A DNA stretch of 64,000 nt from Sedimentisphaerales bacterium. Lineage in GTDB: Bacteria; Planctomycetota; Phycisphaerae; Sedimentisphaerales; Anaerobacaceae. Every line of letters starts with the position of its first letter. Position 1 is the stretch's first letter. The stretch is from NCBI GenBank assembly GCA_016932095.1, contig JAFGDN010000020.1, positions 90,746 through 154,745 on the forward strand, given 5' to 3'. Positions 34,604 to 42,949 of the stretch are shown here, piece by piece. A model generated the notes under the pieces. It saw nothing but the letters and a program-made list of their open reading frames with translations. It did not search any database and had not been told where the DNA came from. The position numbers and the translations under genes were made by a program.

Positions 34604-36238
34604 ATGCGTATAGGTTTAGGACAGTTTGACGCGGTGGTGGGAGACCTCGAGGGTAACGCGAAGAGGATGCGGGAGATTTATAAACAGGCGAAGAGTGAGA
34701 GCGTCGAGCTGCTTTTGTTTCCGGAGCTTGCGGTATGCGGCTATCCGCCGGAGGATTTGCTGCATAAGAAGCATTTTTTAGAAGAGAACCACCAGGTGGT
34801 CGAAAAGCTCGCGGCGGATTGTCCGGATTTGACTATAGTTGTCGGCTTTGCGGACCTGTCTCGTGGCTTGACGTATAACAGCGCCGGTGTTCTGAGGGGC
34901 GGCAAAATAGAAAAGGTATATCGAAAGGGTTTGCTGCCCAATTATGGTGTGTTTGACGAGCAGCGATATTTTGAACCCGGTCATACACCGCTGGTCGTTA
35001 CTCAAAACGGCATAAACTTTGCCGTTACCATTTGTATGGATATCTGGGATAACGACTGGCTGGCCAAGTTTCTCAAGAAGGCGGGACGAATCGATATGCT
35101 GCTCAACATCTCGGCATCGCCATTTCATCTCAACAAAATCGAAACGAGGAAGGAAATAGTCGCCCAGTGCGCCACGCGGTTCAAGTGTCCCGCCTGCTAT
35201 TGTAATCTGGTGGGCGGGCAGGATGAGCTGGTTTTTGACGGGCGAAGTATGTTCGCCGACGCAACAGGGAAAATTGCGGCAATGGCCAAGGCATTTGAGG
35301 GGGATTTGCTCATAGCCGACGTCGAGAAAACAGGCAAGGTCGTTTCAATTGGGCCCGTCGGTGATTGCCAGGGGCAGGCGATTAGTACGCTTGAGGAAAT
35401 GTATCGTGCACTTGTGTTAGGCACGAGGGATTACGTGCGGAAAAACGGGTTCAAAAAGGTAATAGTGGGTTTGAGCGGCGGGATTGATTCAGCAGTAACG
35501 GCGGCAATCGCGGTCGCGGCTTTGGGAGCCGAAAACGTTGTTGGAATCACAATGCCGTCGAGATTCAACAGCCCTGAGACGGTTGGCGACTCTGAGAAAT
35601 GCGCCGAAAACTTGGGCATCCGGTTTATGACTATACCCATCTGGCCTGTGCTTGAGCAGTTTAATAAATCTCTTGAGCAGGCGCCCGGCTGGGACAATAA
35701 GGGGCTTGCGTACGAAAATCTTCAGGCGAGAATCAGGGGCACGATTTTGATGTCGTTGAGCAACCAATGGGGCGTTTTGGTTTTGACAACGGGCAACAAA
35801 AGCGAGACGGCCGTCGGCTATTCGACTCTTTACGGCGATACCGCGGGCGGTTTTGCCGTGATAAAGGACGTATTCAAGACAATGGTCTATAAACTTGCCC
35901 GTTATATTAACGACATCAATAAGCGGGAGGTCATCCCTCAAAGCGTGATAGACAGGATTCCGACCGCTGAGCTGCGGGCCAATCAAAAGGACACCGATTC
36001 CCTGCCCGAGTATGAACTTCTGGATAAAATCCTCAGGGGCTATGTCGAGGAAGACAAATCTGCTCATCAGCTTATCAAGGAAGGCCTGCCTAAGGACATC
36101 GTCAACAGGGTTATCAGTATGGTTGACCGCAACGAATACAAGAGAAGGCAATCGCCGCCGGGAGTGAAAATCACACCCAAGGCGTTCGGCAGAGACCGGC
36201 GTCTGCCGATTACCAACCGCTATAATCATAGGGTGTAA
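34604..36238 (+). CDS. nadE: glutamine-dependent NAD+ synthetase
   Basis: A 544-residue cytoplasmic enzyme that turns nicotinic acid adenine dinucleotide into NAD with glutamine as amine donor. The N-terminal nitrilase-like glutaminase (about residues 1-260) shows the Glu/Lys/Cys triad in FPELAVCGYPPEDL, KGLLPNYGVFDE and ICMDIWDND. The C-terminal synthetase has the ATP-binding SGGIDSA motif near residue 290 and TGNKSETAVGYSTLYGD (about 395-411). I start at ATG 34604 because MRIGLGQFDAVVGD is the family N-terminus; the frame is open 41 codons further up, but that part is repeat-derived sequence. Confidence 0.93.
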   Translation: MRIGLGQFDAVVGDLEGNAKRMREIYKQAKSESVELLLFPELAVCGYPPEDLLHKKHFLEENHQVVEKLAADCPDLTIVVGFADLSRGLTYNSAGVLRGGKIEKVYRKGLLPNYGVFDEQRYFEPGHTPLVVTQNGINFAVTICMDIWDNDWLAKFLKKAGRIDMLLNISASPFHLNKIETRKEIVAQCATRFKCPACYCNLVGGQDELVFDGRSMFADATGKIAAMAKAFEGDLLIADVEKTGKVVSIGPVGDCQGQAISTLEEMYRALVLGTRDYVRKNGFKKVIVGLSGGIDSAVTAAIAVAALGAENVVGITMPSRFNSPETVGDSEKCAENLGIRFMTIPIWPVLEQFNKSLEQAPGWDNKGLAYENLQARIRGTILMSLSNQWGVLVLTTGNKSETAVGYSTLYGDTAGGFAVIKDVFKTMVYKLARYINDINKREVIPQSVIDRIPTAELRANQKDTDSLPEYELLDKILRGYVEEDKSAHQLIKEGLPKDIVNRVISMVDRNEYKRRQSPPGVKITPKAFGRDRRLPITNRYNHRV

Positions 36239-36363
36239 TTTCGGATTAAATATGGTTTGTTTAACGGCTGATCGCCGGTGAAACGAAATACGAGATGCAC
36301 GTCACGCCTCGCGACCATAAGATAAATTTGCTTAAAGCCCTGCGGATTGGTAAATTAAGGTAA

Positions 36364-38235
36364 ATGAAAGAAACGTCACGAAAATCGCCGGTTCGCATAA
36401 CAACAGGCTTTAGCCGGGAAATTCTTTTTTTTGTCTCGTTTTATCTTTTCCTATGGCTGGTTATCGATAGCCGGTTCATTTATTATGGCAATGGGATAAT
36501 CAGCGATTGCCCCGTTTTTTTTAGCGGCTGGACCTTTTTCAGGGAAACGGCGTTTCAGCCCGGGGGATTTGTGATTTACATATCGGGATTTCTCAGCGAG
36601 TTTTTGTATTACGCCTGGACGGGCGCCTTGGTTATAACGGCTCTGGCATTGTGCTTGTACGAAACAACAAAAGCGATAATTAATAAGACTGGAGCTCGCC
36701 GATTTCAAGGACTAGCTTATGTTTTACCTATTCTTGTGCTGATTCTTTATAGCCGATATACACATCACATTACGCTTATTATGGCAGTACTTGCGGCACT
36801 GGTTTTCACGTATTTATACTTGGATTTCAGGTTTGCGGGCAAAGCAAAGAGTTTCCTGCTTTTCCTGTTTATGTCGATAGTGCTTTATATGCTGGCCGCC
36901 GCGGCGTATTTTGTTTTTGCTGCCCTTTGTGTGATTTATGAGCTGTTTTTCGGGCGCCGATGGCTTATGTGCGCGTTGTATTTATTGTCAGCGGCAGCGA
37001 TTGCGTATTCAGAAGGAGTTATATTTTTCAACGTCAGCATAATAGAGGCGTTTAGCGATTTGCTGGCCTTTTCGTGGAAAATTGTAATCCGGCGCAATCC
37101 TCGTTGGGAAGAGACGCTTGTGCTTCTTTACATACTTTGCTTTTTTGTGCCTGCAGTGGCGATTTTGCTGGGGATTTTGCGGGTATTCATTAAAAAAGAG
37201 GTTTTTTTTACGGGAAGGCCGAGCAAGTCCATACTCAAAAGGTTTCTTGCGACCGCTTTTTTGTTTTTACTTGCGGGCGGGGCAGTTTTTTACTCATACG
37301 ACGGTGAAACGAGAGGTTTTCTTGCAGTCAATTACTACGCCTGGCATAGCGAGTGGGACAAATTGCTTAAGGCATCAAGAAGCTGCTGGAGCGATTTTTA
37401 CGTAATGCACGCCGTCAATCGTGCATTGTATCATACAGGCAGATTGGCCACGGATATGTTCGCTTTTCCGCAGCATCCGGGTGCAATGTCTTTTGAAGAG
37501 GAAGTTAGGGCCCCCTCTTTTAAATGGAAGAGATTCGATACGCATATGGAGTTTGGAGCTTTGAATCTTGCGGAAATGGATTTGACCAGATGCCTGGAGT
37601 TAAACGGGCGGCGTCCGATGATTTTGCAGGACCTTGCCCTGATAAAAATGGCGAAAGGCGATTTGGATTCGGCGAGAGTTTATCTGGGGGCCCTCAGCCA
37701 GACCATTTTTTACTCTGGCTGGGCAAAAAGGTATTTGGCGCAGCTTGAATCGGATCCTAATTTTGTGGGTGACGAACGCATTCGGTATCTGCGGCAGAAT
37801 ATGCTGAAAAAAGACCCTGTTGTATTTGAATCTTATCACTACGATGAAATGCTGGAGGGTTTACTGGAGGCAAATAAGCACAACCGAATGGCCTTTGAGT
37901 ATTTGATGGCCTGGTATTTGCTTAACGGACAGGTGGATAAAATCGCCTCGAACATCGGACGTTTGAATGATTTTAATTATATGCGAATTCCGAGATTATA
38001 TGAAGAAGCGCTACTGTTGTATAAAGGCGGCGGTAAAACGGAGGTGGACCTGCAGGGCTGGGAGATAAGCGCCGAATCGGCGAAACGGTTTAATGATTTT
38101 ATTGAGATTTATAACAGGTATAGCTACGACAAATATAGGGCCGCTAAAGAATTGTGGGGAAGTTACGGCTATAGTTTTCTGTTTTATCGTTTTTTTAGCA
38201 ACTACCGGCAGAAGAAACCCAATGAGCAAATATAG
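36364..38235 (+). CDS. multi-spanning membrane protein, DUF6057 family
   Basis: A 623-residue protein whose first ~330 residues hold about nine or ten membrane segments (FVSFYLFLWLVIDS..., VLPILVLILYS, TLIMAVLAALVFTYLYL, AVAILLGILRVFI). The remaining ~290 residues are soluble and helical, with TPR-like spacing (LNLAEMDLTRCLELNGRRPMI). The segment PVFFSGWTFFRETAFQPGGF and the SEFLYYAW block are what I recall of DUF6057, described mainly from Bacteroidetes; the function is unknown. AAGG stands before the ATG. The stop overlaps the start of the next gene by 14 bases, so the two are probably translated together and act together. Confidence 0.7.
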   Translation: MKETSRKSPVRITTGFSREILFFVSFYLFLWLVIDSRFIYYGNGIISDCPVFFSGWTFFRETAFQPGGFVIYISGFLSEFLYYAWTGALVITALALCLYETTKAIINKTGARRFQGLAYVLPILVLILYSRYTHHITLIMAVLAALVFTYLYLDFRFAGKAKSFLLFLFMSIVLYMLAAAAYFVFAALCVIYELFFGRRWLMCALYLLSAAAIAYSEGVIFFNVSIIEAFSDLLAFSWKIVIRRNPRWEETLVLLYILCFFVPAVAILLGILRVFIKKEVFFTGRPSKSILKRFLATAFLFLLAGGAVFYSYDGETRGFLAVNYYAWHSEWDKLLKASRSCWSDFYVMHAVNRALYHTGRLATDMFAFPQHPGAMSFEEEVRAPSFKWKRFDTHMEFGALNLAEMDLTRCLELNGRRPMILQDLALIKMAKGDLDSARVYLGALSQTIFYSGWAKRYLAQLESDPNFVGDERIRYLRQNMLKKDPVVFESYHYDEMLEGLLEANKHNRMAFEYLMAWYLLNGQVDKIASNIGRLNDFNYMRIPRLYEEALLLYKGGGKTEVDLQGWEISAESAKRFNDFIEIYNRYSYDKYRAAKELWGSYGYSFLFYRFFSNYRQKKPNEQI

Positions 38236-39778
38236 AAATTTAACCTTGGTATTAGCATTGGCGTTGGCGGCTGTGTCATTGTGTGTTTTGTTATATGGGT
38301 GCAGAGAGCGCATTGAAAGCTTCGATACGGTCGATCGTTTGCCGAGGATTCGGCCGGATTACAGCGGGATTGTTTTACCGCCAAACATTGCGCCGTTGAA
38401 TTTTGCCGTTGAGGAGGACGGTTTGCATTATTGTGCAAAAATATATTCAAAGAACGGCGGTGTCATAGAGGTCTTCAGCAGGTCAGGTAAAATCGCGATT
38501 CCTCAAGAGGCCTGGCACAGATTGCTCGGTAACAATAGGGGTCAGCAGCTTTACTTCGATGTTTATGTGAAAGGACAGAGCGGCAGATGGAGCCGGTATG
38601 CCTGTGTTACCAGCAAAATTGCCGATGAGGATATTGACTCTTTTCTTGTGTACAGAAAGATGAACTATACCACTATCCATTTTAAGGGTCCAATGGCGGT
38701 TTACCAGCGCGACTTACGAAGTTTTGAGGAGATGCTGATATTGAATAACAGCAGCTATAAAGGCGGCTGTCTTAATTGTCATTCATTTTGCAGAAATCAT
38801 CCTGATAAGATGTTGATAGGTATTCGCAGCTTCAAGGGATATGGCATCAGCACACTGTTTATCGAAGACGGCAAGGTTGAAAAAATCAGAGCAAAGTTTG
38901 GTTATACGTCGTGGCATCCGAGCGGCAAGCTGGCAGTGTATTCCATGAATAACCTGCCGATGTTCTGGCATCTCGGCAGAACAGAGGTTAGAGACACGGT
39001 GAACCTTGATTCGTCGCTGGCATACTTTCTTCCGGAAACGAGTCAGCTGAAGACGTCGCCGGAGATTTCCCAAAAGGAGCAGTTGGAGAACTGGCCTGTA
39101 TGGTCGGCGGATGGGAAGTTCTTGTATTTTTGCAGGGCATTGAAGCCGGCGTCTGATACGAAAACAACGGCGGGTGAGAAATATAAAGATATAAGGTATG
39201 ATTTGGTACGAATAAGTTATGATGTTAACAGCGACCAATGGGGGCAGGCCGAAGAGGTCCTTCTTGCTAAAGATGCGGGGCGAAGCATTGCTATGCCGAG
39301 TATAAGCCCAGATGGACGGTGGTTGTCTTTTTGTATGATAGATTATGGTTATTTTCCCTGCTGGCAAAGTGATAGTGATTTGTATCTGATGGATTTAGAA
39401 GCCGCGGAGCAGACAGGGAAGTTTGAATACAGGCGGCTTGACATCAGCAGCAGTGAGAGTGAATCGTGGCAGAGTTGGTCGAGCAACAGTCGATGGTTGG
39501 TGTTCAGCAGCAAAAGAGATTACGGCGTGTTTACAAGAACTTACATAAGTTATGTTGACCGGGAGGGCAAGGTTTATAAGCCGATATTGCTGCCGCAAAA
39601 AGACCCTGCATTATATGACAGTTGCCTGTCGACCTATACGGTGCCTGAGATGATAATTGAGCCGGTTAAGGTTGCAGGTGATAAGCTTGGGCGTGTTATT
39701 CGCGGCTCCAGCGAAGTCGAAGTTGATATGCCCATTACAATGGCCACTCCCAAAGCTGACCTATCCGAGGACTTTTAA
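38222..39778 (+). CDS. PD40/TolB-like lipoprotein with a CXXCH haem motif
   Basis: A 518-residue lipoprotein (lipobox LLYGC, Cys27), so it is exported and membrane-anchored. Residues about 60-160 form a beta-rich domain, then GGCLNCHSFC (around residue 183) gives a c-type haem attachment motif, and from about 215 on there are TolB/PD40 propeller blades (TSWHPSGKLAVYS, PVWSADGKFLYFC, SISPDGRWLSFC, SWSSNSRWLVFSS). It overlaps the DUF6057 gene by 14 bases. From memory such pairs also occur in Bacteroidetes. Whether haem is really bound is not shown; CXXCH could also be a metal site. A redox or sensing role at the envelope is possible. Confidence 0.7.
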   Translation: MSKYRNLTLVLALALAAVSLCVLLYGCRERIESFDTVDRLPRIRPDYSGIVLPPNIAPLNFAVEEDGLHYCAKIYSKNGGVIEVFSRSGKIAIPQEAWHRLLGNNRGQQLYFDVYVKGQSGRWSRYACVTSKIADEDIDSFLVYRKMNYTTIHFKGPMAVYQRDLRSFEEMLILNNSSYKGGCLNCHSFCRNHPDKMLIGIRSFKGYGISTLFIEDGKVEKIRAKFGYTSWHPSGKLAVYSMNNLPMFWHLGRTEVRDTVNLDSSLAYFLPETSQLKTSPEISQKEQLENWPVWSADGKFLYFCRALKPASDTKTTAGEKYKDIRYDLVRISYDVNSDQWGQAEEVLLAKDAGRSIAMPSISPDGRWLSFCMIDYGYFPCWQSDSDLYLMDLEAAEQTGKFEYRRLDISSSESESWQSWSSNSRWLVFSSKRDYGVFTRTYISYVDREGKVYKPILLPQKDPALYDSCLSTYTVPEMIIEPVKVAGDKLGRVIRGSSEVEVDMPITMATPKADLSEDF

Positions 39779-39799
39779 TTTTAGCAGTTTGTAGATGTT

Positions 39800-41056
39800 T
39801 TAGATTTTCTGGAGAGCGGCGACAATTGTCTGTGCGAAGGGAACGACAGCCAATGGGCCGCTGGCGGTTATTATCAGCATATCTTTTTCGACAGGCGCTC
39901 CGGTATATTGAGCGCCGCCTTTTTTAATTGACTCCCGCTGGGTAAGAAATCCGGTGGCGCGGATATTTCTGAGGACGCCGGCGTTGGCCAGAATCGTCGG
40001 TGCGTTGTCTATCGCGGCGAGAACCTTACGTTTGGCGGCCGCTTCACTGGCTATGCTGAATGTGGTTTTATTCTCGAAATATTCGCTTGCGCCGGGGCCG
40101 CCTATAAAGACCACCGCTTCAAAATCGTCAACGGACACCCTGTCGAGCGTCAGTTCGGAAGCGACAATGCCGCCTGAAGCGCCTCGTAAAGGTCCAATCT
40201 TAGGACCTGCCACGACGGTTATTATACCGGCGTTGTTCAAAATGCGCTGCGTCTCGAAAAACTCCTCATCCCTGAAATCGGCGCCGGGGACAATAAGGAC
40301 CGCTTTTTTTACTTCGGATGCAGGTTTCTCGGCCTGATTCGGTTCTTCCAGCTTAACAAGCGGATACGCGATGCAAACAATCAATAATGGCTCGAGCTCG
40401 CCGGAAAGCTGGCATATTTTATGAACGGTTTTCGAATCGAAAGCCCCGACCGCTACCGTTGCAAGCCCCATCGCTATGCCCTGCAACTGGATATTCTCAG
40501 CGACGCAGCCGGCTTCGAGCAGCATAAACCTCATCGCCTTGTTCCCGTATTTGGCCGCGACCTTTCTGACTGAGCCGGCGATAACGATACTGCAAGGGGC
40601 CTCGGCAAGCCAATCCTGCCCTTGGGCTGCTGATGCTAATGGCTTTCGCAGGTCGGCGGTGCTTACCTGCTCTAATAAGTGTTCCTCAGGCCGATAAACG
40701 AACAACCCTTTTAGTGTGACTAAGTAAAGCTCTATCGGGTAAATGGCGCCGGCCGAGGGCGCGGCGCGGAGGTTTCGCAGCTTGTCGGTTACGCCCTGCC
40801 CGGCCCAGCACAACTGGCCCATCTGGACGAAATCAAGGGGTTTGTCTGCGAACTGCCGAATGCTTCGCCTCGAACTTATCGCCTCCTCCAGTGTTGCCGA
40901 CCCCTTCGCAACCGGCGTTGGAAGCTGAATGACTTTCATCCCGGGCCGAACCCGTTTTGGCGCTTCGCTTGACGCTGTGGAGACAAAGACCGGCAAACTC
41001 ACTATCGAAATGATTATTAAAAAGCATGCTTTACGAATTATGTTTGGGTGCATCAT
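39800..41056 (-). CDS. exported SagB-type nitroreductase fused to a DJ-1/PfpI domain
   Basis: A 418-residue protein with a signal peptide (CFLIIISIVSLPVFVSTASS, about residues 11-31). Residues about 50-235 are a flavin nitroreductase of the SagB/ThcOx type: SRRSIRQFADKPL, RAAPSAGAIYPIELYLV and LEAGCVAENIQLQGIAMGL. Residues about 250-415 are a DJ-1/PfpI domain (KKAVLIVPGADFRDEEF, AVVFIGGPGASEYF). In active DJ-1/PfpI proteins the nucleophile elbow carries a Cys; here it reads APTILANAGV, so the Cys appears to be missing and the domain may only bind a ligand. Good ribosome site (AAAGGAGA). Function unknown. An FMN enzyme outside the cytoplasm is unusual. Confidence 0.8.
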   Translation of the reverse strand: MMHPNIIRKACFLIIISIVSLPVFVSTASSEAPKRVRPGMKVIQLPTPVAKGSATLEEAISSRRSIRQFADKPLDFVQMGQLCWAGQGVTDKLRNLRAAPSAGAIYPIELYLVTLKGLFVYRPEEHLLEQVSTADLRKPLASAAQGQDWLAEAPCSIVIAGSVRKVAAKYGNKAMRFMLLEAGCVAENIQLQGIAMGLATVAVGAFDSKTVHKICQLSGELEPLLIVCIAYPLVKLEEPNQAEKPASEVKKAVLIVPGADFRDEEFFETQRILNNAGIITVVAGPKIGPLRGASGGIVASELTLDRVSVDDFEAVVFIGGPGASEYFENKTTFSIASEAAAKRKVLAAIDNAPTILANAGVLRNIRATGFLTQRESIKKGGAQYTGAPVEKDMLIITASGPLAVVPFAQTIVAALQKI

Positions 41057-41077
41057 AATCTTTCTCCTTTTTGTTAC

Positions 41078-41105
41078 ATCATAAGCCGATTTCTGTTAAA
41101 ATCAA
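41078..41105 (-). promoter_or_regulatory. sigma70-type promoter of the nitroreductase fusion gene
   Basis: Minus strand TTGATT (41100-41105), 16-base spacer, TATGAT (41078-41083), about 22 bases before the ATG. Confidence 0.5.
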
Positions 41106-41124
41106 AGCCCTTTTACTTATACTT

Positions 41125-41862
41125 ATGAAATTGATAAGCAGGCAAAAAATAACGATTGCAGTCTTAGCTCCTTTTTGGATTGGGCTTGTTATAGTTTCTC
41201 ATATACCGATACCGCAATTAGTCTATCGTGCGGAGGTTTCTGACAAGTGGCTTCATTTTCTGGCGTACCTCGATTTGATTTTTTTAGTGTGGTTTTCAAT
41301 CAGCCCCGACGACAAGGTCAATTGGAAAAAACGGCAGGTTTTGCTGATACTGTTTGTTGTTTGTGCTTACGGCGGTATTGATGAGCTTTTACAGCCATAC
41401 GTGGGAAGAATTAAGGATTTCGGCGATTTTTTAGCCAACGTAGCGGGGGTATTGACGGGCTTGCTGTTATTTACGTTTCTTGCTTTCTGGCAGGCATTAT
41501 TGGCGGTGCTGGCGATAACCATATTCGGCCTGACCAACCTCGCCAAAGCCGACCTGTCGAAACTGGTTCCGATTCTAAACGCGGGCTTTCATATTTTCGC
41601 ATACGCCGGCATAACGGCGGTCTGGATTAAATTTATGCGGCTCTATTTGCCTTATAAATCCTTCGACAAGCGGTTATTGTTGACCTGCGTCGTTCCCGTT
41701 GTTTTTTTAACTGTCGTGAAAATCGGCTCGCTTTTGCTGGGCAGGCACTTTTCCCCGACCGACTTGCTCTTTGCGGCTTTTGGAATTATTATCACAGCAT
41801 TAGGAAAAAAGTATGCTCGAAAAAACAATCAGCCCCGAATCACCCCTGAGCCGGTTGGTTGA
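41125..41862 (+). CDS. VanZ-like membrane protein
   Basis: A 245-residue protein with six or seven membrane segments. The N-terminal half matches the VanZ fold: IVSHIPIPQLV, DKWLHFLAYLDLIFLVWFS, GGIDELLQPYVGRIKDFGDFLANVAG (about residue 90-115), with the conserved His and the DE...R..D..D pattern. Family members are linked to teicoplanin resistance and, more generally, to envelope glycan or lipid chemistry; the activity is not established. I take ATG 41125 over an open frame from 41071. Its 3' end overlaps the WecA-like gene by 50 bases, so the two are probably expressed together. Confidence 0.78.
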   Translation: MKLISRQKITIAVLAPFWIGLVIVSHIPIPQLVYRAEVSDKWLHFLAYLDLIFLVWFSISPDDKVNWKKRQVLLILFVVCAYGGIDELLQPYVGRIKDFGDFLANVAGVLTGLLLFTFLAFWQALLAVLAITIFGLTNLAKADLSKLVPILNAGFHIFAYAGITAVWIKFMRLYLPYKSFDKRLLLTCVVPVVFLTVVKIGSLLLGRHFSPTDLLFAAFGIIITALGKKYARKNNQPRITPEPVG

Positions 41863-42949
41863 ATGCTGGCCGGCAGCTTTGGTCGCTTTTATTGTTTCTG
41901 TCATTGCGACCCGGCTTTGCGAGAAAATAGCCCCGCGCCTGGGCATCGTTGACAAGCCGGACAATCTCGTCAAAACACACGGTAAAACCACTCCCTACCT
42001 GGGCGGCATAGCGATATTTTTAGGCATACTTTTCGGGATGTTGGTTTCTTTTGCTTTTGTGCCTGAAAGATATTATGGCTCGGTTGCTTTCAGATGGGGA
42101 TTTGGAATACTCGCAGCCGGTGCCATTGCCTCCGTTATCGGGGCGCTCGATGACATCTTCGATATAAGACCCTGGCAAAAAATTACGGGTCAGGTTGCGG
42201 CTGCGGTTATATTAGTCGCAGTGGGGATAACGCCGAAGGTCTATTCGCTTGCCGGGCCAGTCGGGCTTGTTATCGATACTGCTTTTGTAATAGTTTTCGT
42301 GCTGGGGGCGACAAATTCGCTGAATCTTTTAGACGGCCTCGACGGCTTGTGTGCAGGTGTTACCGCGATAATGACTGTCGGTATGATGGCGCTCGGTGCG
42401 CTAATGGCGGTGCAATATGAAGACCCCGCAAACGTCGGTTGGTTAAGATTCGTATTATGCCTTACCCAGCTATCAGCCGTTTGTGGCTTCCTAATTTTTA
42501 ATTATCCCCGACGGGGAGGGGCAAGGATATTTATGGGCGATGCGGGCAGCTTGCTGCTGGGGCTGAATATGGCGGTCCTGATGATTCTTTTTGCAGAAGA
42601 GAAGTTACAGTTCTGGCTGGGGTCGATTGTGATTTTCGGCCTGCCCATCCTCGATACCGCCATAGCGTTTGCCAGGCGTTTTATAAATAAAAGACCCCTG
42701 TTTATTCCCGACAGGGGCCATATTTACGACCAGATGGTGGATGCCGGCTTGGCCGTGAAAAAGACGGTAAATCTGTGCTATGTTTTTTCGGCTGGTTATG
42801 CCCTGGCAGGCGTCGCGGTCAGTCAGTTGCCCTTATTATGGGCGATTGTTGCCTCCTGCGCAGTCGCAGTGACATCCTGGCTGATTGTATGGAGGAAGGG
42901 TTACCTTAAAATGGCGGGTATTCGAGGCGCTGGAAGCCCAAAGGTTTAA
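41813..42949 (+). CDS. undecaprenyl-phosphate glycosyl-1-phosphate transferase, WecA/MraY family
   Basis: A 378-residue polyprenyl-phosphate sugar-phosphate transferase with about ten membrane segments. It has the cytoplasmic motifs of the family: KTTPYLGGIAIFLG (near 54-67), the Mg-binding GALDDIFDIRPW (about 108-119), NLLDGLDGL (about 165-173), the catalytic IFMGDAGSL (about 240-248) and PDRGHIYDQMVDAG (about 297-310). It should load a hexosamine phosphate onto undecaprenyl phosphate and so start glycan synthesis; MraY itself is less likely because no cell-wall genes are near. It overlaps the VanZ-like gene and converges on the ATP-grasp gene with a 4-base overlap. Confidence 0.88.
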   Translation: MLEKTISPESPLSRLVECWPAALVAFIVSVIATRLCEKIAPRLGIVDKPDNLVKTHGKTTPYLGGIAIFLGILFGMLVSFAFVPERYYGSVAFRWGFGILAAGAIASVIGALDDIFDIRPWQKITGQVAAAVILVAVGITPKVYSLAGPVGLVIDTAFVIVFVLGATNSLNLLDGLDGLCAGVTAIMTVGMMALGALMAVQYEDPANVGWLRFVLCLTQLSAVCGFLIFNYPRRGGARIFMGDAGSLLLGLNMAVLMILFAEEKLQFWLGSIVIFGLPILDTAIAFARRFINKRPLFIPDRGHIYDQMVDAGLAVKKTVNLCYVFSAGYALAGVAVSQLPLLWAIVASCAVAVTSWLIVWRKGYLKMAGIRGAGSPKV

